A stretch of DNA of 43,745 nucleotides from Acidimicrobiaceae bacterium (GTDB lineage Bacteria > Actinomycetota > Acidimicrobiia > Acidimicrobiales > UBA8592): positions 1 through 43,745 of the forward strand of contig JAHECR010000028.1 in assembly GCA_024641655.1 (NCBI GenBank), written 5' to 3'. Both the position numbers and the translations under genes were made by a program. The notes under the pieces were generated by a model that saw only the letters and a program-made list of their open reading frames with translations, did no database searches and was not told the DNA's origin. Below are positions 18,637 to 26,238 of this stretch, in pieces (the first letter of the stretch is position 1; the number at the start of each line of letters is the position of its first letter).

Positions 18637-19377
18637 TCAGGCCTTCGGTGGACCCGCCTGGGTGTGCCGGGTACCAGGCGGGTCGATGGCCCAGTCGGGA
18701 GCCTGGCCCCAGCTGTCGTCGTAGATCAGCTCAGCCATCGGGCGGCGCCGCACGTGGCCGTGGTGACCCTGGGGCTTCCCCAGGGTGATCGTCGCGGCCA
18801 TGAAAACGCCTTCGGGGATCGACAACAGCGCTCGCAGCTCGGGCTCGACCGAATAGTGGAAGCCGGTGAGAACCCCGCCATAGCCGAGCGCCCGAGCCGC
18901 CAACAGCAGGTTCTGACAGGCCGGGTACACCGACGCACCCTCGAGCGGGTTCGGATCGCGATAGCGCACGAGGCACGGCAGGACGAGCGCCGGGACCTTC
19001 TCGAAGTTCGCCACGTACTGCCGCATCGTCCGGGCCGTGCGGGCCTTCGGCGAGTTCTCGATCGCGCCGGAGCCAGATGTGTAGCCGTCATGGCCTTCCT
19101 TGACGCCCCAGATCCTGCGCCCGGACTCAGCGATCAGCCGCTTGGCCTCCCCCGCCTTGGGCCCGTCGGTGAGCACGAGCATGCGGAAGGGCTGGCGATT
19201 GGACCCACTGGGCGCCCGGGTGGCGGCGAACAGCATCGCGCGAAGCGCCTCTGGCGGGATGGGATCATCGGTGTAGCGCCGGATGGCGCGCGTGGTGGTA
19301 ATGCCTTCGAGCATGCCGACGAAGTCCGTTGGGAGCGCCTGCTCCCCGAGGTGGTCGACGGAGACGGGATCGTTCAT
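18637..19377 (-). CDS. Nitroreductase-family flavoprotein
   Basis: A 246-residue protein of the nitroreductase fold. [20 protein letters not shown] (28-47) is the standard N-terminal FMN phosphate-binding region, [15 protein letters not shown] follows, and the C-terminal half has [12 protein letters not shown] and [20 protein letters not shown]-dependent, NAD(P)H-using; family members reduce nitro groups, quinones or enones, or dehalogenate. ATG 19377 is chosen because AGGGGGAA lies 3-10 bases upstream and the frame above it overlaps the divergent crotonase gene. It shares a 57-base divergent promoter region with that gene. Confidence 0.9.
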   Translation of the reverse strand: MNDPVSVDHLGEQALPTDFVGMLEGITTTRAIRRYTDDPIPPEALRAMLFAATRAPSGSNRQPFRMLVLTDGPKAGEAKRLIAESGRRIWGVKEGHDGYTSGSGAIENSPKARTARTMRQYVANFEKVPALVLPCLVRYRDPNPLEGASVYPACQNLLLAARALGYGGVLTGFHYSVEPELRALLSIPEGVFMAATITLGKPQGHHGHVRRRPMAELIYDDSWGQAPDWAIDPPGTRHTQAGPPKA

Positions 19378-19415
19378 GCTTTCCCCCTGGGAGTTGCGCG
19401 GACTGCCGCGGCGCT

Positions 19416-19429
19416 CGACGCTAGCGTCG
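19416..19429. promoter_or_regulatory. Palindromic bidirectional -10 element
   Basis: CGACGCTAGCGTCG is a perfect 14-base palindrome in the 57-base gap between the nitroreductase (minus, start 19377) and the crotonase (plus, start 19435). It presents TAGCGT as a -10 on both strands (19422-19427 plus; complement of 19418-19423 minus). The plus-strand copy ends 7 bases before the crotonase ATG, predicting a leaderless transcript. The minus-strand copy gives a leader of about 33 bases carrying the nitroreductase ribosome site. Confidence 0.55.
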
Positions 19430-19434
19430 CCATC

Positions 19435-20220
19435 ATGGCCATTCTCGTCGAAACGAGCGACTTCGTTCGCACCATCGTCATCAACCGCCCGGAGCGGGCC
19501 AATGCGCTCGATCCCCAGACGATGTCCGAGCTGGGGGTGGCGTTCACCGAAGCGGAGCACGATGACGACGTTCGGGTGGTGATCCTCACGGGCGCCGGGC
19601 ACGAGACGTTCTGTGCCGGCATGGATCTGAAGGCATTCCGACAGGAGCGCCCGAGCCGAGGCGACGCCGGCGGCGACGAGGGCACGCCCACGAAGGTGGG
19701 CACGGAGATCTTCACGGAGCGGCGCTACGGGAAGCCTCTCATCGCCGCAGTGAACGGGGCGGCCGCCGGCGGTGGGTTCGGCTTCGTCCTGGCCTGCGAC
19801 ATCGTCGTCGCTGCCGAGCACGCCCGCTTCGGCCTCCCTGAGGTCAAGCGGGGTCTCGTCGGTGCCGGCGCGGGCAGCAAGGCCGCCGTGCGCCTCCCGC
19901 CTGCGATCGCGCTCGAACTCATCCTCACCGGCGACCTCATCGACGCCAACCGGGCCCATGAGCTCGGGATCGTGAACCACGTCGTGCCGGCATCCGAGCT
20001 CCTCACTCGGGCGCGGGAGCTCGCCCATCGCATCGCCGCCAACGGACCGCTCGCGGTGCGCATCTCCAAGCAGATCGTCTACGACGTCCGCCGGTTGGTC
20101 GACGACATCGACATTGCCACGCTCCGTGCGCTGGCCGCGCCCGCGATGGCCAGCGAGGACGCGAAGGAGGGCGCGGCCGCGTTCGCCGAGAAGCGGACGC
20201 CCAACTTCACCGGACGCTGA
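19435..20220 (+). CDS. Crotonase-family (enoyl-CoA hydratase/isomerase) protein
   Basis: A 261-residue crotonase. Oxyanion-hole segments are CAGMDLKAF (60-68) and NGAAAGGG (107-114); FGLPEVKRGLVGAGAG (132-147) follows. Of the two catalytic glutamates of classical hydratases, the second is present (E136) but the first is replaced: GGGCEL of rat hydratase reads GGGFGF here, putting Gly at 116. It may therefore be an isomerase, a hydrolase or another crotonase activity rather than a standard hydratase. ATG 19435 sits 7 bases after TAGCGT, and no ribosome site is visible, in line with leaderless expression. Confidence 0.9.
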   Translation: MAILVETSDFVRTIVINRPERANALDPQTMSELGVAFTEAEHDDDVRVVILTGAGHETFCAGMDLKAFRQERPSRGDAGGDEGTPTKVGTEIFTERRYGKPLIAAVNGAAAGGGFGFVLACDIVVAAEHARFGLPEVKRGLVGAGAGSKAAVRLPPAIALELILTGDLIDANRAHELGIVNHVVPASELLTRARELAHRIAANGPLAVRISKQIVYDVRRLVDDIDIATLRALAAPAMASEDAKEGAAAFAEKRTPNFTGR

Positions 20221-20260
20221 AGCCACCGGCACCTTTACCCTGCGACCGCCATGAGCGAAG

Positions 20261-20650
20261 ATGCATCCCATGCCGACACTTGCCGAAGACCGAGATCAGA
20301 TACGCGATCTGTACGCCCGCTACTGCCACACGATCGACAGCGGCGCCGCCGATGCCTGGGCCGCAAGTTTCAGCGATGACGGCGAGTTCGTCGCCGGCGC
20401 AGGCGACCCGATCATCGGGCGCGACGCGTTACGGGCGTTCGCCGCGGCGCTCCCGGCAGGCTCCATGCACCACATGGTGACCGATCTGGCGATCGACGTC
20501 GACGGCGCCAACGCCACCTGCCGGTCGTCGGTCCTCGTGACGTCGAACGGAGCGATCGTCGTGACCGGTCGGTCCGTCGACGAGCTCCATCGCCTCGAGG
20601 GCTCCTGGCGAATTGCCCGACGGGTCTTCACCATCGACGCGACGAGCTGA
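20261..20650 (+). CDS. SnoaL-like (NTF2-fold) protein
   Basis: A 129-residue protein, or 126 from the second ATG at 20270, with the SnoaL pattern: DRDQIRDLYARYCHTIDSG, then WAASFSDDGEFVAG, then GRDALRAFAAAL and MHHMVTDLAID. This fold covers polyketide cyclases, ring-cleaving hydratases and isomerases; the enzyme role cannot be inferred. TACCCT at 20236-20241 is a -10 candidate, predicting a leader of 10-20 bases. It lies 40 bases after the crotonase and may also be read through from it. Confidence 0.85.
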   Translation: MHPMPTLAEDRDQIRDLYARYCHTIDSGAADAWAASFSDDGEFVAGAGDPIIGRDALRAFAAALPAGSMHHMVTDLAIDVDGANATCRSSVLVTSNGAIVVTGRSVDELHRLEGSWRIARRVFTIDATS

Positions 20651-20655
20651 GCGCG

Positions 20656-21591
20656 TCAGGAGCCGCTGGAATCCACGACGACGCGAAAGACGCCCTGCGA
20701 CCGGTCTTGGGCCACACGGAAGGCTTCCGGGGCGTCCTCGATGGGGAAGCGGTGGGTGATCAGCATCTCCACCAGCTCGGGTCGAGCGACGAGCAAGTCC
20801 GCCGACTCGGCGAACTCGCGGCGACCATGGTGCCCGCAGTACCCGAGCGACGGGCGGAGCGCGACCTCCTTCATGAACGACGCTTGCATGGGCCAGGCGA
20901 TGTCGCCGTAGACACCGAGGTGCACGACGGTGGCTCCTGGGCGAGCCAGATCGACAGCACGATGGAGACCGCTCTCGCTGCCGGCAGTCTCGAGTACGAC
21001 GTCGTATCCCCCGCTGGCGACCGATGCACCGATCCGCTCTCGAGCCTCGTGCTGATGGGGGTGCCGTGCCTCCACCGCGACCTCAGGCGCTCCCATGGAC
21101 TGGGCGGCGGCGGCCGCGAGGATCCCGATGGCCCCGGCACCCACGACGGCCACCCGCGTTTGCGGTCCGACAGTTCCCATGTGACAGGCGTGCCGAGCCA
21201 CCGATGCCGGCTCCACCAATGACGCATCGCGCACATCGAGTCCAGCTGGCAGCGCAACGAGCGCTCGCTGCGGTGCCCGGAACCACTCGCACATGCCACC
21301 TGGATCGCTCATGCCGAGCCCTTGCAGCCCGCGCTCGCAACGGTTGTAGTTGCCCAGCTCGCACTGTGGGCACGACCCGCAGCCGAAGATCGCCTCGACC
21401 GCGACGGTCGTCCCGTCTTGGAGCGTGCCCGCGAACTCATGACCTGCGATCTGGGTGCTCCCGAACCGGAGGTAAGTGAGGTCCGACGCGCAGATGCCCG
21501 TCGCCGCCACTCGGATGAGCTCGCCCTCACCGTCGGGCTCGTCGATCTCGACCACCTCGACGGTCGGCGACGCATTGCGCACTGCTCGCAT
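20656..21591 (-). CDS. Zinc-dependent medium-chain alcohol dehydrogenase
   Basis: A 311-residue MDR dehydrogenase. Catalytic zinc ligands are C34 (GICASD), H51 and E52 (GHEFAG); the structural zinc lobe is complete with C71, C74, C77 and C85 (CGSCPQCELGNYNRC). The Rossmann motif is VVGAGAIGILAAAAA. At 311 residues it is about 30 shorter than usual because several loops are trimmed. ATG 21591 starts at the first beta-strand MRAVRNASPTVEVVEI; the frame above is Arg-rich and not protein-like. It follows the SnoaL gene by 8 bases in one minus-strand transcript and ends 5 bases from the convergent SnoaL protein. Confidence 0.9.
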   Translation of the reverse strand: MRAVRNASPTVEVVEIDEPDGEGELIRVAATGICASDLTYLRFGSTQIAGHEFAGTLQDGTTVAVEAIFGCGSCPQCELGNYNRCERGLQGLGMSDPGGMCEWFRAPQRALVALPAGLDVRDASLVEPASVARHACHMGTVGPQTRVAVVGAGAIGILAAAAAQSMGAPEVAVEARHPHQHEARERIGASVASGGYDVVLETAGSESGLHRAVDLARPGATVVHLGVYGDIAWPMQASFMKEVALRPSLGYCGHHGRREFAESADLLVARPELVEMLITHRFPIEDAPEAFRVAQDRSQGVFRVVVDSSGS

Positions 21592-21599
21592 GGGTGACC

Positions 21600-22007
21600 T
21601 CAGGCTTTCGGGACGTCGGGGCGGGCGACGGATCCGTCGACGACGACGGACCTGTGCGCGATGAGCCACCGGTCGCCATCGTGTTCGAAACGATCGACGT
21701 AACGACCCCAGTTCGCGGTTCCCCAGCTGCGCAGCACTTGCCAGTACGACGTCGCCACCAGCGCGGCGCCGTCGACCTCTACCAAGGTGTTCGTCACGAC
21801 GTGCTTGGTTCGTTCGGTCTCCGAAGGTGTCGCGTTGGCTCCGCCGAAGAACTCGAAGATCCCATCGCGACCCTGGACGGTTCGACCACCTGCTTCCACG
21901 ATCGCGTCGGCGGTGAACTGCTCCACCAAGCCCGCTATGTCCGACCGATCACTACAGCGGGCGACGCGCACCACGACCTGCTGCGCGTCCCATCCTCCTT
22001 CGACCAT
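21600..22007 (-). CDS. SnoaL-like (NTF2-fold) protein
   Basis: A 135-residue protein. ATG 22007 is preferred to ATG 22034 because GGAGGGG lies 6 bases before it. The sequence shows the NTF2-like order: helix ARCSDRSDIAGLVEQFTADA, GRDGIFEFFGG, then strands HVVTNTLVEVDGAALVATSY and WGRYVDRFEHDGDRWLIAHR, the last being the usual Trp-Arg-Ile closing strand. It probably shares a transcript with the alcohol dehydrogenase that follows after 8 bases. Substrate unknown. Confidence 0.85.
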   Translation of the reverse strand: MVEGGWDAQQVVVRVARCSDRSDIAGLVEQFTADAIVEAGGRTVQGRDGIFEFFGGANATPSETERTKHVVTNTLVEVDGAALVATSYWQVLRSWGTANWGRYVDRFEHDGDRWLIAHRSVVVDGSVARPDVPKA

Positions 22008-22088
22008 CGGACTCCCCTCCTGCTCGGTCCCCATCAGCTCGCCGCGAGCGTAACAGGGGCACGTCGCACCGTCGCCTGCATCGCGTTG

Positions 22089-22128
22089 CCCCGCGTCGCT
22101 GGCCCCGCGTCGCGGGCTGCGGTACGTT
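22089..22128 (+). promoter_or_regulatory. Tandem 14-base repeat and leaderless-type promoter before the aldo/keto reductase
   Basis: CCCCGCGTCGCTGG (22089-22102) is followed directly by CCCCGCGTCGCGGG (22103-22116), a tandem direct repeat with one mismatch; the second copy also contains the palindrome CCCGCG-T-CGCGGG. The repeat covers the expected -35 region for TACGTT (22123-22128), which ends 7 bases before ATG 22136. The site lies in the divergent gap between the SnoaL gene and the aldo/keto reductase, so a regulator binding here could act on both. Confidence 0.45.
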
Positions 22129-22135
22129 GCCGATC

Positions 22136-23146
22136 ATGGCGCTCGAGCGACGGTCGATCGGAAGCCTCGAGGTGTCGGTCGTCGGCCTCGGAGGCAACAG
22201 CTTCGGAACCGACTTCTTCGGGGCCCGCTGCGACCAGCGAGAGGTGACGCGGATCGTCAACGCCGCGCTCGACCACGGTGTCAACCTCATCGACACTGCC
22301 GAGGAGTACAGCATTACGTCGTTCCTCGGGGAGGGGCACTCCGAAGAGTGCATCGGACGGGCGCTCGGTGCCCGTCGCGACGAGGCCGTCATCGCCACCA
22401 AGTTCCTCAACACGAGCGCTCAGGATCCCGATCACCGCGGTGCCGCCCGCATCGTTGCTGCCGCCGAGGCCAGCCTGCGTCGCCTCGGAACCGATCGCAT
22501 CGACCTCTACCAGCAGCACCAACCCAACCCTGATACGCCGATCGACGAGATCCTCGAAGCGCTCGACCGACTAATGCAGGACGGCAAGGTGCGCGAGGTG
22601 GGCTGCTGCAACTTCAGCGCCGAGATGCTCGACGCCGCGGATCGCGCTACGGCGAGCACCGGCGGGTCGGGGGCACGTTTCCGATCCTGCCAACTCCAGT
22701 ACAGCGTGCTCGAGCGACCCGAGGCCGAGACGTTCGCTGCGATGCAGCGAACGGGCATGACACTGCTCGCCTACTTCCCTCTCGCCAGCGGGCTGTTGAC
22801 CGGCAAGTACCGCCGTGGTGAGCCGCCACCCCCGGGCTCGAGGCTGGGCGCCGACGCGCTCGTCAGCACCATGCTGCGTGACGGGCTCATGGCCCGTCGG
22901 CCGCCGCTGTCGGACGAGCGACTGACGACGGTGGAGCAGCTGACCGATTACGCCCGGACCCGGGGCCACTCCCTGCTGGAGTTGGCGATCTCCTGGCTTG
23001 CGGCGCAACCGGTGGTCGCGTCGGTCATCGCGGGCGTCACGAACGCAGACCAGGTCGTGGCCAACGCAGCGGCTGCCCAGTGGACGCTCACCGGCGACGA
23101 GCTGACCGCGATCGAGGCAATCGTGGCACGCGAAGGTCGCCCTTAG
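22136..23146 (+). CDS. Aldo/keto reductase
   Basis: A 336-residue (beta/alpha)8 NADPH-dependent reductase. The catalytic tetrad is complete: D53 and Y58 (DTAEEY), K89 (IATKF) and H128 (LYQQHQPN). The C-terminal part has PLASGLLTGKYRRG and ISWLAAQPVVASVIAGVTNADQ, the cofactor-binding region. It reduces aldehydes or ketones to alcohols; many relatives are multi-substrate. ATG 22136 is chosen over TTG 22127 because TACGTT ends exactly 7 bases before it, predicting a leaderless start. It converges with the VOC gene, 49 bases apart. Confidence 0.93.
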   Translation: MALERRSIGSLEVSVVGLGGNSFGTDFFGARCDQREVTRIVNAALDHGVNLIDTAEEYSITSFLGEGHSEECIGRALGARRDEAVIATKFLNTSAQDPDHRGAARIVAAAEASLRRLGTDRIDLYQQHQPNPDTPIDEILEALDRLMQDGKVREVGCCNFSAEMLDAADRATASTGGSGARFRSCQLQYSVLERPEAETFAAMQRTGMTLLAYFPLASGLLTGKYRRGEPPPPGSRLGADALVSTMLRDGLMARRPPLSDERLTTVEQLTDYARTRGHSLLELAISWLAAQPVVASVIAGVTNADQVVANAAAAQWTLTGDELTAIEAIVAREGRP

Positions 23147-23195
23147 GCGGTGAGCGACACGCGGGCGTTCGGCCGGCAACTCCCCTGGCGAGTGG

Positions 23196-23660
23196 TCATC
23201 CCGAAGGCATCTCGATGAGCTCGATGGTCATGCCGTTGAGCAGCGGCGACTCCAGGTAGGCGAAGGAGACCCCACCCGCACCGCCGTCGAGGACCGGCGT
23301 GAAGCCGGCTGCCTCCATGTCGGCCCTGGTCGCGCGCAGGTCCGACACCGGGTACCGGAGGTGATGCAGGCCCTCGCCCCGGCTCTCCAACCAGTCCAGC
23401 GTCGGCCAGTCCCCCGACACCACCTCGACGAGCTCGATCTCGATGTCTGCCGTCCGGCCGAACCCGAGTCGCAAGGCCGTGGTAGCGCGGCACCCCCTGC
23501 ACACCACCTCCAGCGCAGGGACGTCGACGACGGCGAAGGGGCCACCGAACATCGCCGCGTATCGCGGCAGCGCGTCGTCCACGCTGGCCACGGCGAAGGA
23601 GATCTGGTCGATGGCGCCCAGGCCGAACTGCTGCCCGTTCGAGGTCGCGCTGATTTTCAT
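23196..23660 (-). CDS. VOC-family (glyoxalase-like) protein
   Basis: A 154-residue single-VOC protein. GAIDQISFAVASVDDALPRY begins the first beta-alpha-beta module, and GEGLHHLRYPVSDLRATRADM the second. Candidate metal ligands are few at the first position (Gln in IDQISFAV rather than His), with His in LHHLRYPV and Glu in IELIEMPSG. It resembles methylmalonyl-CoA epimerase-like proteins in the GEGLHHL segment, but the genes nearby do not support that role. ATG 23660 follows GGGAG. The frame extends upstream to 23783 without protein-like features. Confidence 0.82.
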   Translation of the reverse strand: MKISATSNGQQFGLGAIDQISFAVASVDDALPRYAAMFGGPFAVVDVPALEVVCRGCRATTALRLGFGRTADIEIELVEVVSGDWPTLDWLESRGEGLHHLRYPVSDLRATRADMEAAGFTPVLDGGAGGVSFAYLESPLLNGMTIELIEMPSG

Positions 23661-23835
23661 GGATCGGGGCTCCCGCCTTGTACTCGATGCGTCGACATGC
23701 ACTCTCGCACAACAGCCGTCGGTCTGCGGGTTGGGTTCTCCCCTCTCGGCGAGCCCGGACCGAACGACCCTGGCGGCAGGCAACGACGAGCTCGGAGTAC
23801 CGTCGCGGGTCGTAGCCCGAGCAAAGGACCCAGCG

Positions 23836-24351
23836 ATGGCAATCGACCGTCAAGAATCGCCGTACCGCCGCGGAAACCGCTTCCCCCGGCTCCCGATCCC
23901 CATGGTCCCCGAGCATTGCACGACGATCGAAGCGGGACCGGTCCAACTCGTCGTGGAGGCGCGCACGCTGACGAACGACATCATCGAGACCACCTACCGC
24001 GGTGCGACCGAGACCGATGTCGCCTTCGACGACTACGGCGCTTCGCTGCACGTATGCGGCACCGCCGACGGTCTCGAGCACCTCCGCTTCGACTGCTTCG
24101 AGAACGAGCCGCATTATCACTACATCGACCAGGCAGCCGGAGCGAACGTCGTCGTGCGCATCGACGAACTGGCCGTCGGCGACCCGGTCGAGTTCTCCCT
24201 CGCCTGCGTCGAACACCATCTGGGCGACATGCTCCGCAACTGCGGTGTCGCCGACCTGGCCGACGCCGTCGGCGCACGCCCCGGCGAGGTGCGTCGCGCT
24301 GTCGAGCGGGCCCGCCGGCTCATGACCGACGCCCGCCGCTCGATGCCGTGA
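23836..24351 (+). CDS. Conserved-looking hypothetical protein
   Basis: A 171-residue protein I do not recognise. ATG 23836 has AAAGGA upstream and a TACCGT -10 candidate at 23798-23803. The middle is rich in Asp, Cys and His (FDDYGASLHVCG, LRFDCFENEPHYHY), compatible with a beta-sandwich with a possible metal site; the C-terminal third is helical and acidic/basic (GVADLADAVGARPGEVRRAV). No signal peptide or membrane segment. It stands alone between a divergent VOC gene and the alpha/beta hydrolase group, 120 bases upstream of the latter. Confidence 0.7.
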   Translation: MAIDRQESPYRRGNRFPRLPIPMVPEHCTTIEAGPVQLVVEARTLTNDIIETTYRGATETDVAFDDYGASLHVCGTADGLEHLRFDCFENEPHYHYIDQAAGANVVVRIDELAVGDPVEFSLACVEHHLGDMLRNCGVADLADAVGARPGEVRRAVERARRLMTDARRSMP

Positions 24352-24471
24352 CGACTCAGGGGTGGCACACGCCGCCCGCGCCGAACGGTGGTCCGCCGCC
24401 CATCGGTTCCTCGGCTCAGGCGCCCACCCACCTGCTACGTTCGGGCCGTTCACAACAGGGGGAGGGCCGAC

Positions 24472-25338
24472 ATGGCCATCGCAACGCTCGGCGATCGTGA
24501 GATCGCGTACGAGATCATCGGTGAAGGTCAGCCGTGGGTCATCACCCCTGGCGGTCGATTCAGCAAGGACTATGGCGGGGTGCGGGACTTCGCCGAGGCG
24601 CTGGCCGAGCGGGGACGCAAGTGCCTGATCTGGGATCGGCCGAACTGCGGTGCGTCCTCGGTCGATTTCACCGGGCCTTCGGAGTCGGTGATGCAGGCCG
24701 ACACGCTCGCTGCGTTGCTTCGTCATCTCGAGTTCGGCCCGACGGTGATCGTCGGCGGCTCCGGGGGTGCGCGCGTGTCGCTGCTCACCGCCGCCCGCAA
24801 TCCTGACATCACCGCCGGACTCGGCATCTGGTGGATCAGTGGGGGCGCGTTCGGCAACATGACCCTCGCCAACGTGTACTGCGTGCCTTCGCTCACCACG
24901 ATCTGGAACGGGACGATGGCCGATGTCGCAGACCTCGAGACCTGGGCGGAGGTCATCGAACGCAACGCCGGCAACCGTGACCGTTTCCTGGCGCAGGACC
25001 CCGCCGAATTCCTCGCTACGATGGAGCGGTGGATGCACGCGTACTGCGCCTGCGGCGACCCGCTGGTCCCCGGGCTCGCCGATGCGGAAGCCGCAGCGAT
25101 GCAGACCCCGACGCTGGTGTTCCGCAGCGGACGGTCCGACATGTTCCACACCCGCGCAACGTCCGAACGAGTCGCGGCGGGGCTACCCAATGCCCAGCTC
25201 ATGGAACCCCCCTGGGGCGATCGCGAGTGGATCGAGCGCACGACGGCCTCCGCAGCAGAGGGCCGGAGCCTGTTCGAGCGGTGGAAGCTCCTGGTCCCCC
25301 AGCTCCTCGAGTGGGCCGACGCGACCATCACCAGCTGA
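24472..25338 (+). CDS. Alpha/beta-hydrolase-fold protein without a visible catalytic His
   Basis: A 288-residue alpha/beta hydrolase. The nucleophile elbow VIVGGSGGARVS gives S97, and FRSGRSDMFH provides a likely acid Asp. Where the catalytic His would follow the last strand (usually GH.P) the sequence is MEPPWGDREWIERT, and there is no His in the remaining residues. It may use another base, act as a lyase, or be inactive. ATG 24472 follows AGGGGGAGGG; TACGTT at 24436-24441 is a -10 candidate with a leader of about 23 bases. The FAH-family and amidohydrolase genes follow in the same direction. Confidence 0.85.
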   Translation: MAIATLGDREIAYEIIGEGQPWVITPGGRFSKDYGGVRDFAEALAERGRKCLIWDRPNCGASSVDFTGPSESVMQADTLAALLRHLEFGPTVIVGGSGGARVSLLTAARNPDITAGLGIWWISGGAFGNMTLANVYCVPSLTTIWNGTMADVADLETWAEVIERNAGNRDRFLAQDPAEFLATMERWMHAYCACGDPLVPGLADAEAAAMQTPTLVFRSGRSDMFHTRATSERVAAGLPNAQLMEPPWGDREWIERTTASAAEGRSLFERWKLLVPQLLEWADATITS

Positions 25339-25448
25339 CCTGGGTGCCCCCCGATGCCGGTCTGCGGCGCAATGGCAGCCATCCCAGCATCGTGCGAACA
25401 TGACGTCGCGCCCGCTGCGGCGTGAAACCGAGATCTTTGGGGGAAGTC

Positions 25449-26225
25449 ATGCGTGTCGGGCGTGTCGAAGCTGGCGGTGAGATCGAGTATTGCGAACCCG
25501 ACGGTGACGGAGTGCGGGTCCTCGACGGTTCGATCGCGCACGGCTTGCGCCGTGGCACGCGCACGCTGGCCGTCGGAGAGTACCGCCAGCTGAGTCCGGT
25601 CCAGCCCGGCAAGATCCTCGTGGTGCTCGGTGCCTTTCCGCGAGGTCAGAACCGCGCCGAGGCACGTCAGACGCCACCGAAGTTCGCAGCCAAGCTGTCG
25701 TCGGTCGTCGTCTCTCCCGGCGACGAGGTCGTCGTGCCACCCGAGATCGGGGACGCGGTCACCGTGGAACCCGAACTGGCGGTGGTCATCGGCAAGCGGG
25801 CCCGCCGCTGCTCCCCCGACGAAGCGCTCGCTGCCGTGTTCGGTTACACGTGCTTCAACGATGTCACCCACCTGCCGTTCATCCGCGAGGACAGTGACTT
25901 CCTCCGCGCGAAGTCGATCGACACCTTCGGACCCTGTGGTCCCTGGATCGACACCGACCTCACCGAGAGCCATGTCCGGGCCGGGCTCGCGATCACCGCC
26001 TGGGTGAACGGGGCCCTCGTGCACACGGGCAACACCAGGGAGTTCACCCACCGCGTCGGCGAGGTCGTAAGCGAGGCCACGCGCCTCTACACGCTCTACC
26101 CTGGCGACGTCATCTCCCTCGGCACCGCACCGGACCCTGCGGTCGCGCGGGTCGGTGACATGGTACGGGTAGAGGTCGAGAAGGTCGGGAGCCTGAGCAA
26201 TCCCATCGTGGCCGAGGCCCGCTAA
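25449..26225 (+). CDS. Fumarylacetoacetate hydrolase (FAH)-family enzyme
   Basis: A 258-residue FAH-family protein. Metal ligands are E107 and E109 (EPELAVVIGK) and D138 (GYTCFNDVTH), and K155 in RAKSIDTFGPCGPW completes the typical active site. The family hydrolyses or decarboxylates 2-oxo acids formed after ring cleavage, for example acylpyruvates and 2-oxohept-3-ene-dioates. ATG 25449 has GGGGGAAG just upstream; the ORF start at 25422 lies before that site and is unlikely. With the hydrolase before it and the amidohydrolase 13 bases after, it suggests a small degradation operon for a cyclic intermediate. Confidence 0.9.
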   Translation: MRVGRVEAGGEIEYCEPDGDGVRVLDGSIAHGLRRGTRTLAVGEYRQLSPVQPGKILVVLGAFPRGQNRAEARQTPPKFAAKLSSVVVSPGDEVVVPPEIGDAVTVEPELAVVIGKRARRCSPDEALAAVFGYTCFNDVTHLPFIREDSDFLRAKSIDTFGPCGPWIDTDLTESHVRAGLAITAWVNGALVHTGNTREFTHRVGEVVSEATRLYTLYPGDVISLGTAPDPAVARVGDMVRVEVEKVGSLSNPIVAEAR

Positions 26226-26238
26226 CAAGGCTCTCGCG

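Noticed and set aside
23143..25149. A 668-codon minus-strand frame
   Set aside because: Covers a VOC gene in another frame and two plus-strand genes with clear ribosome sites; only antisense composition explains it.
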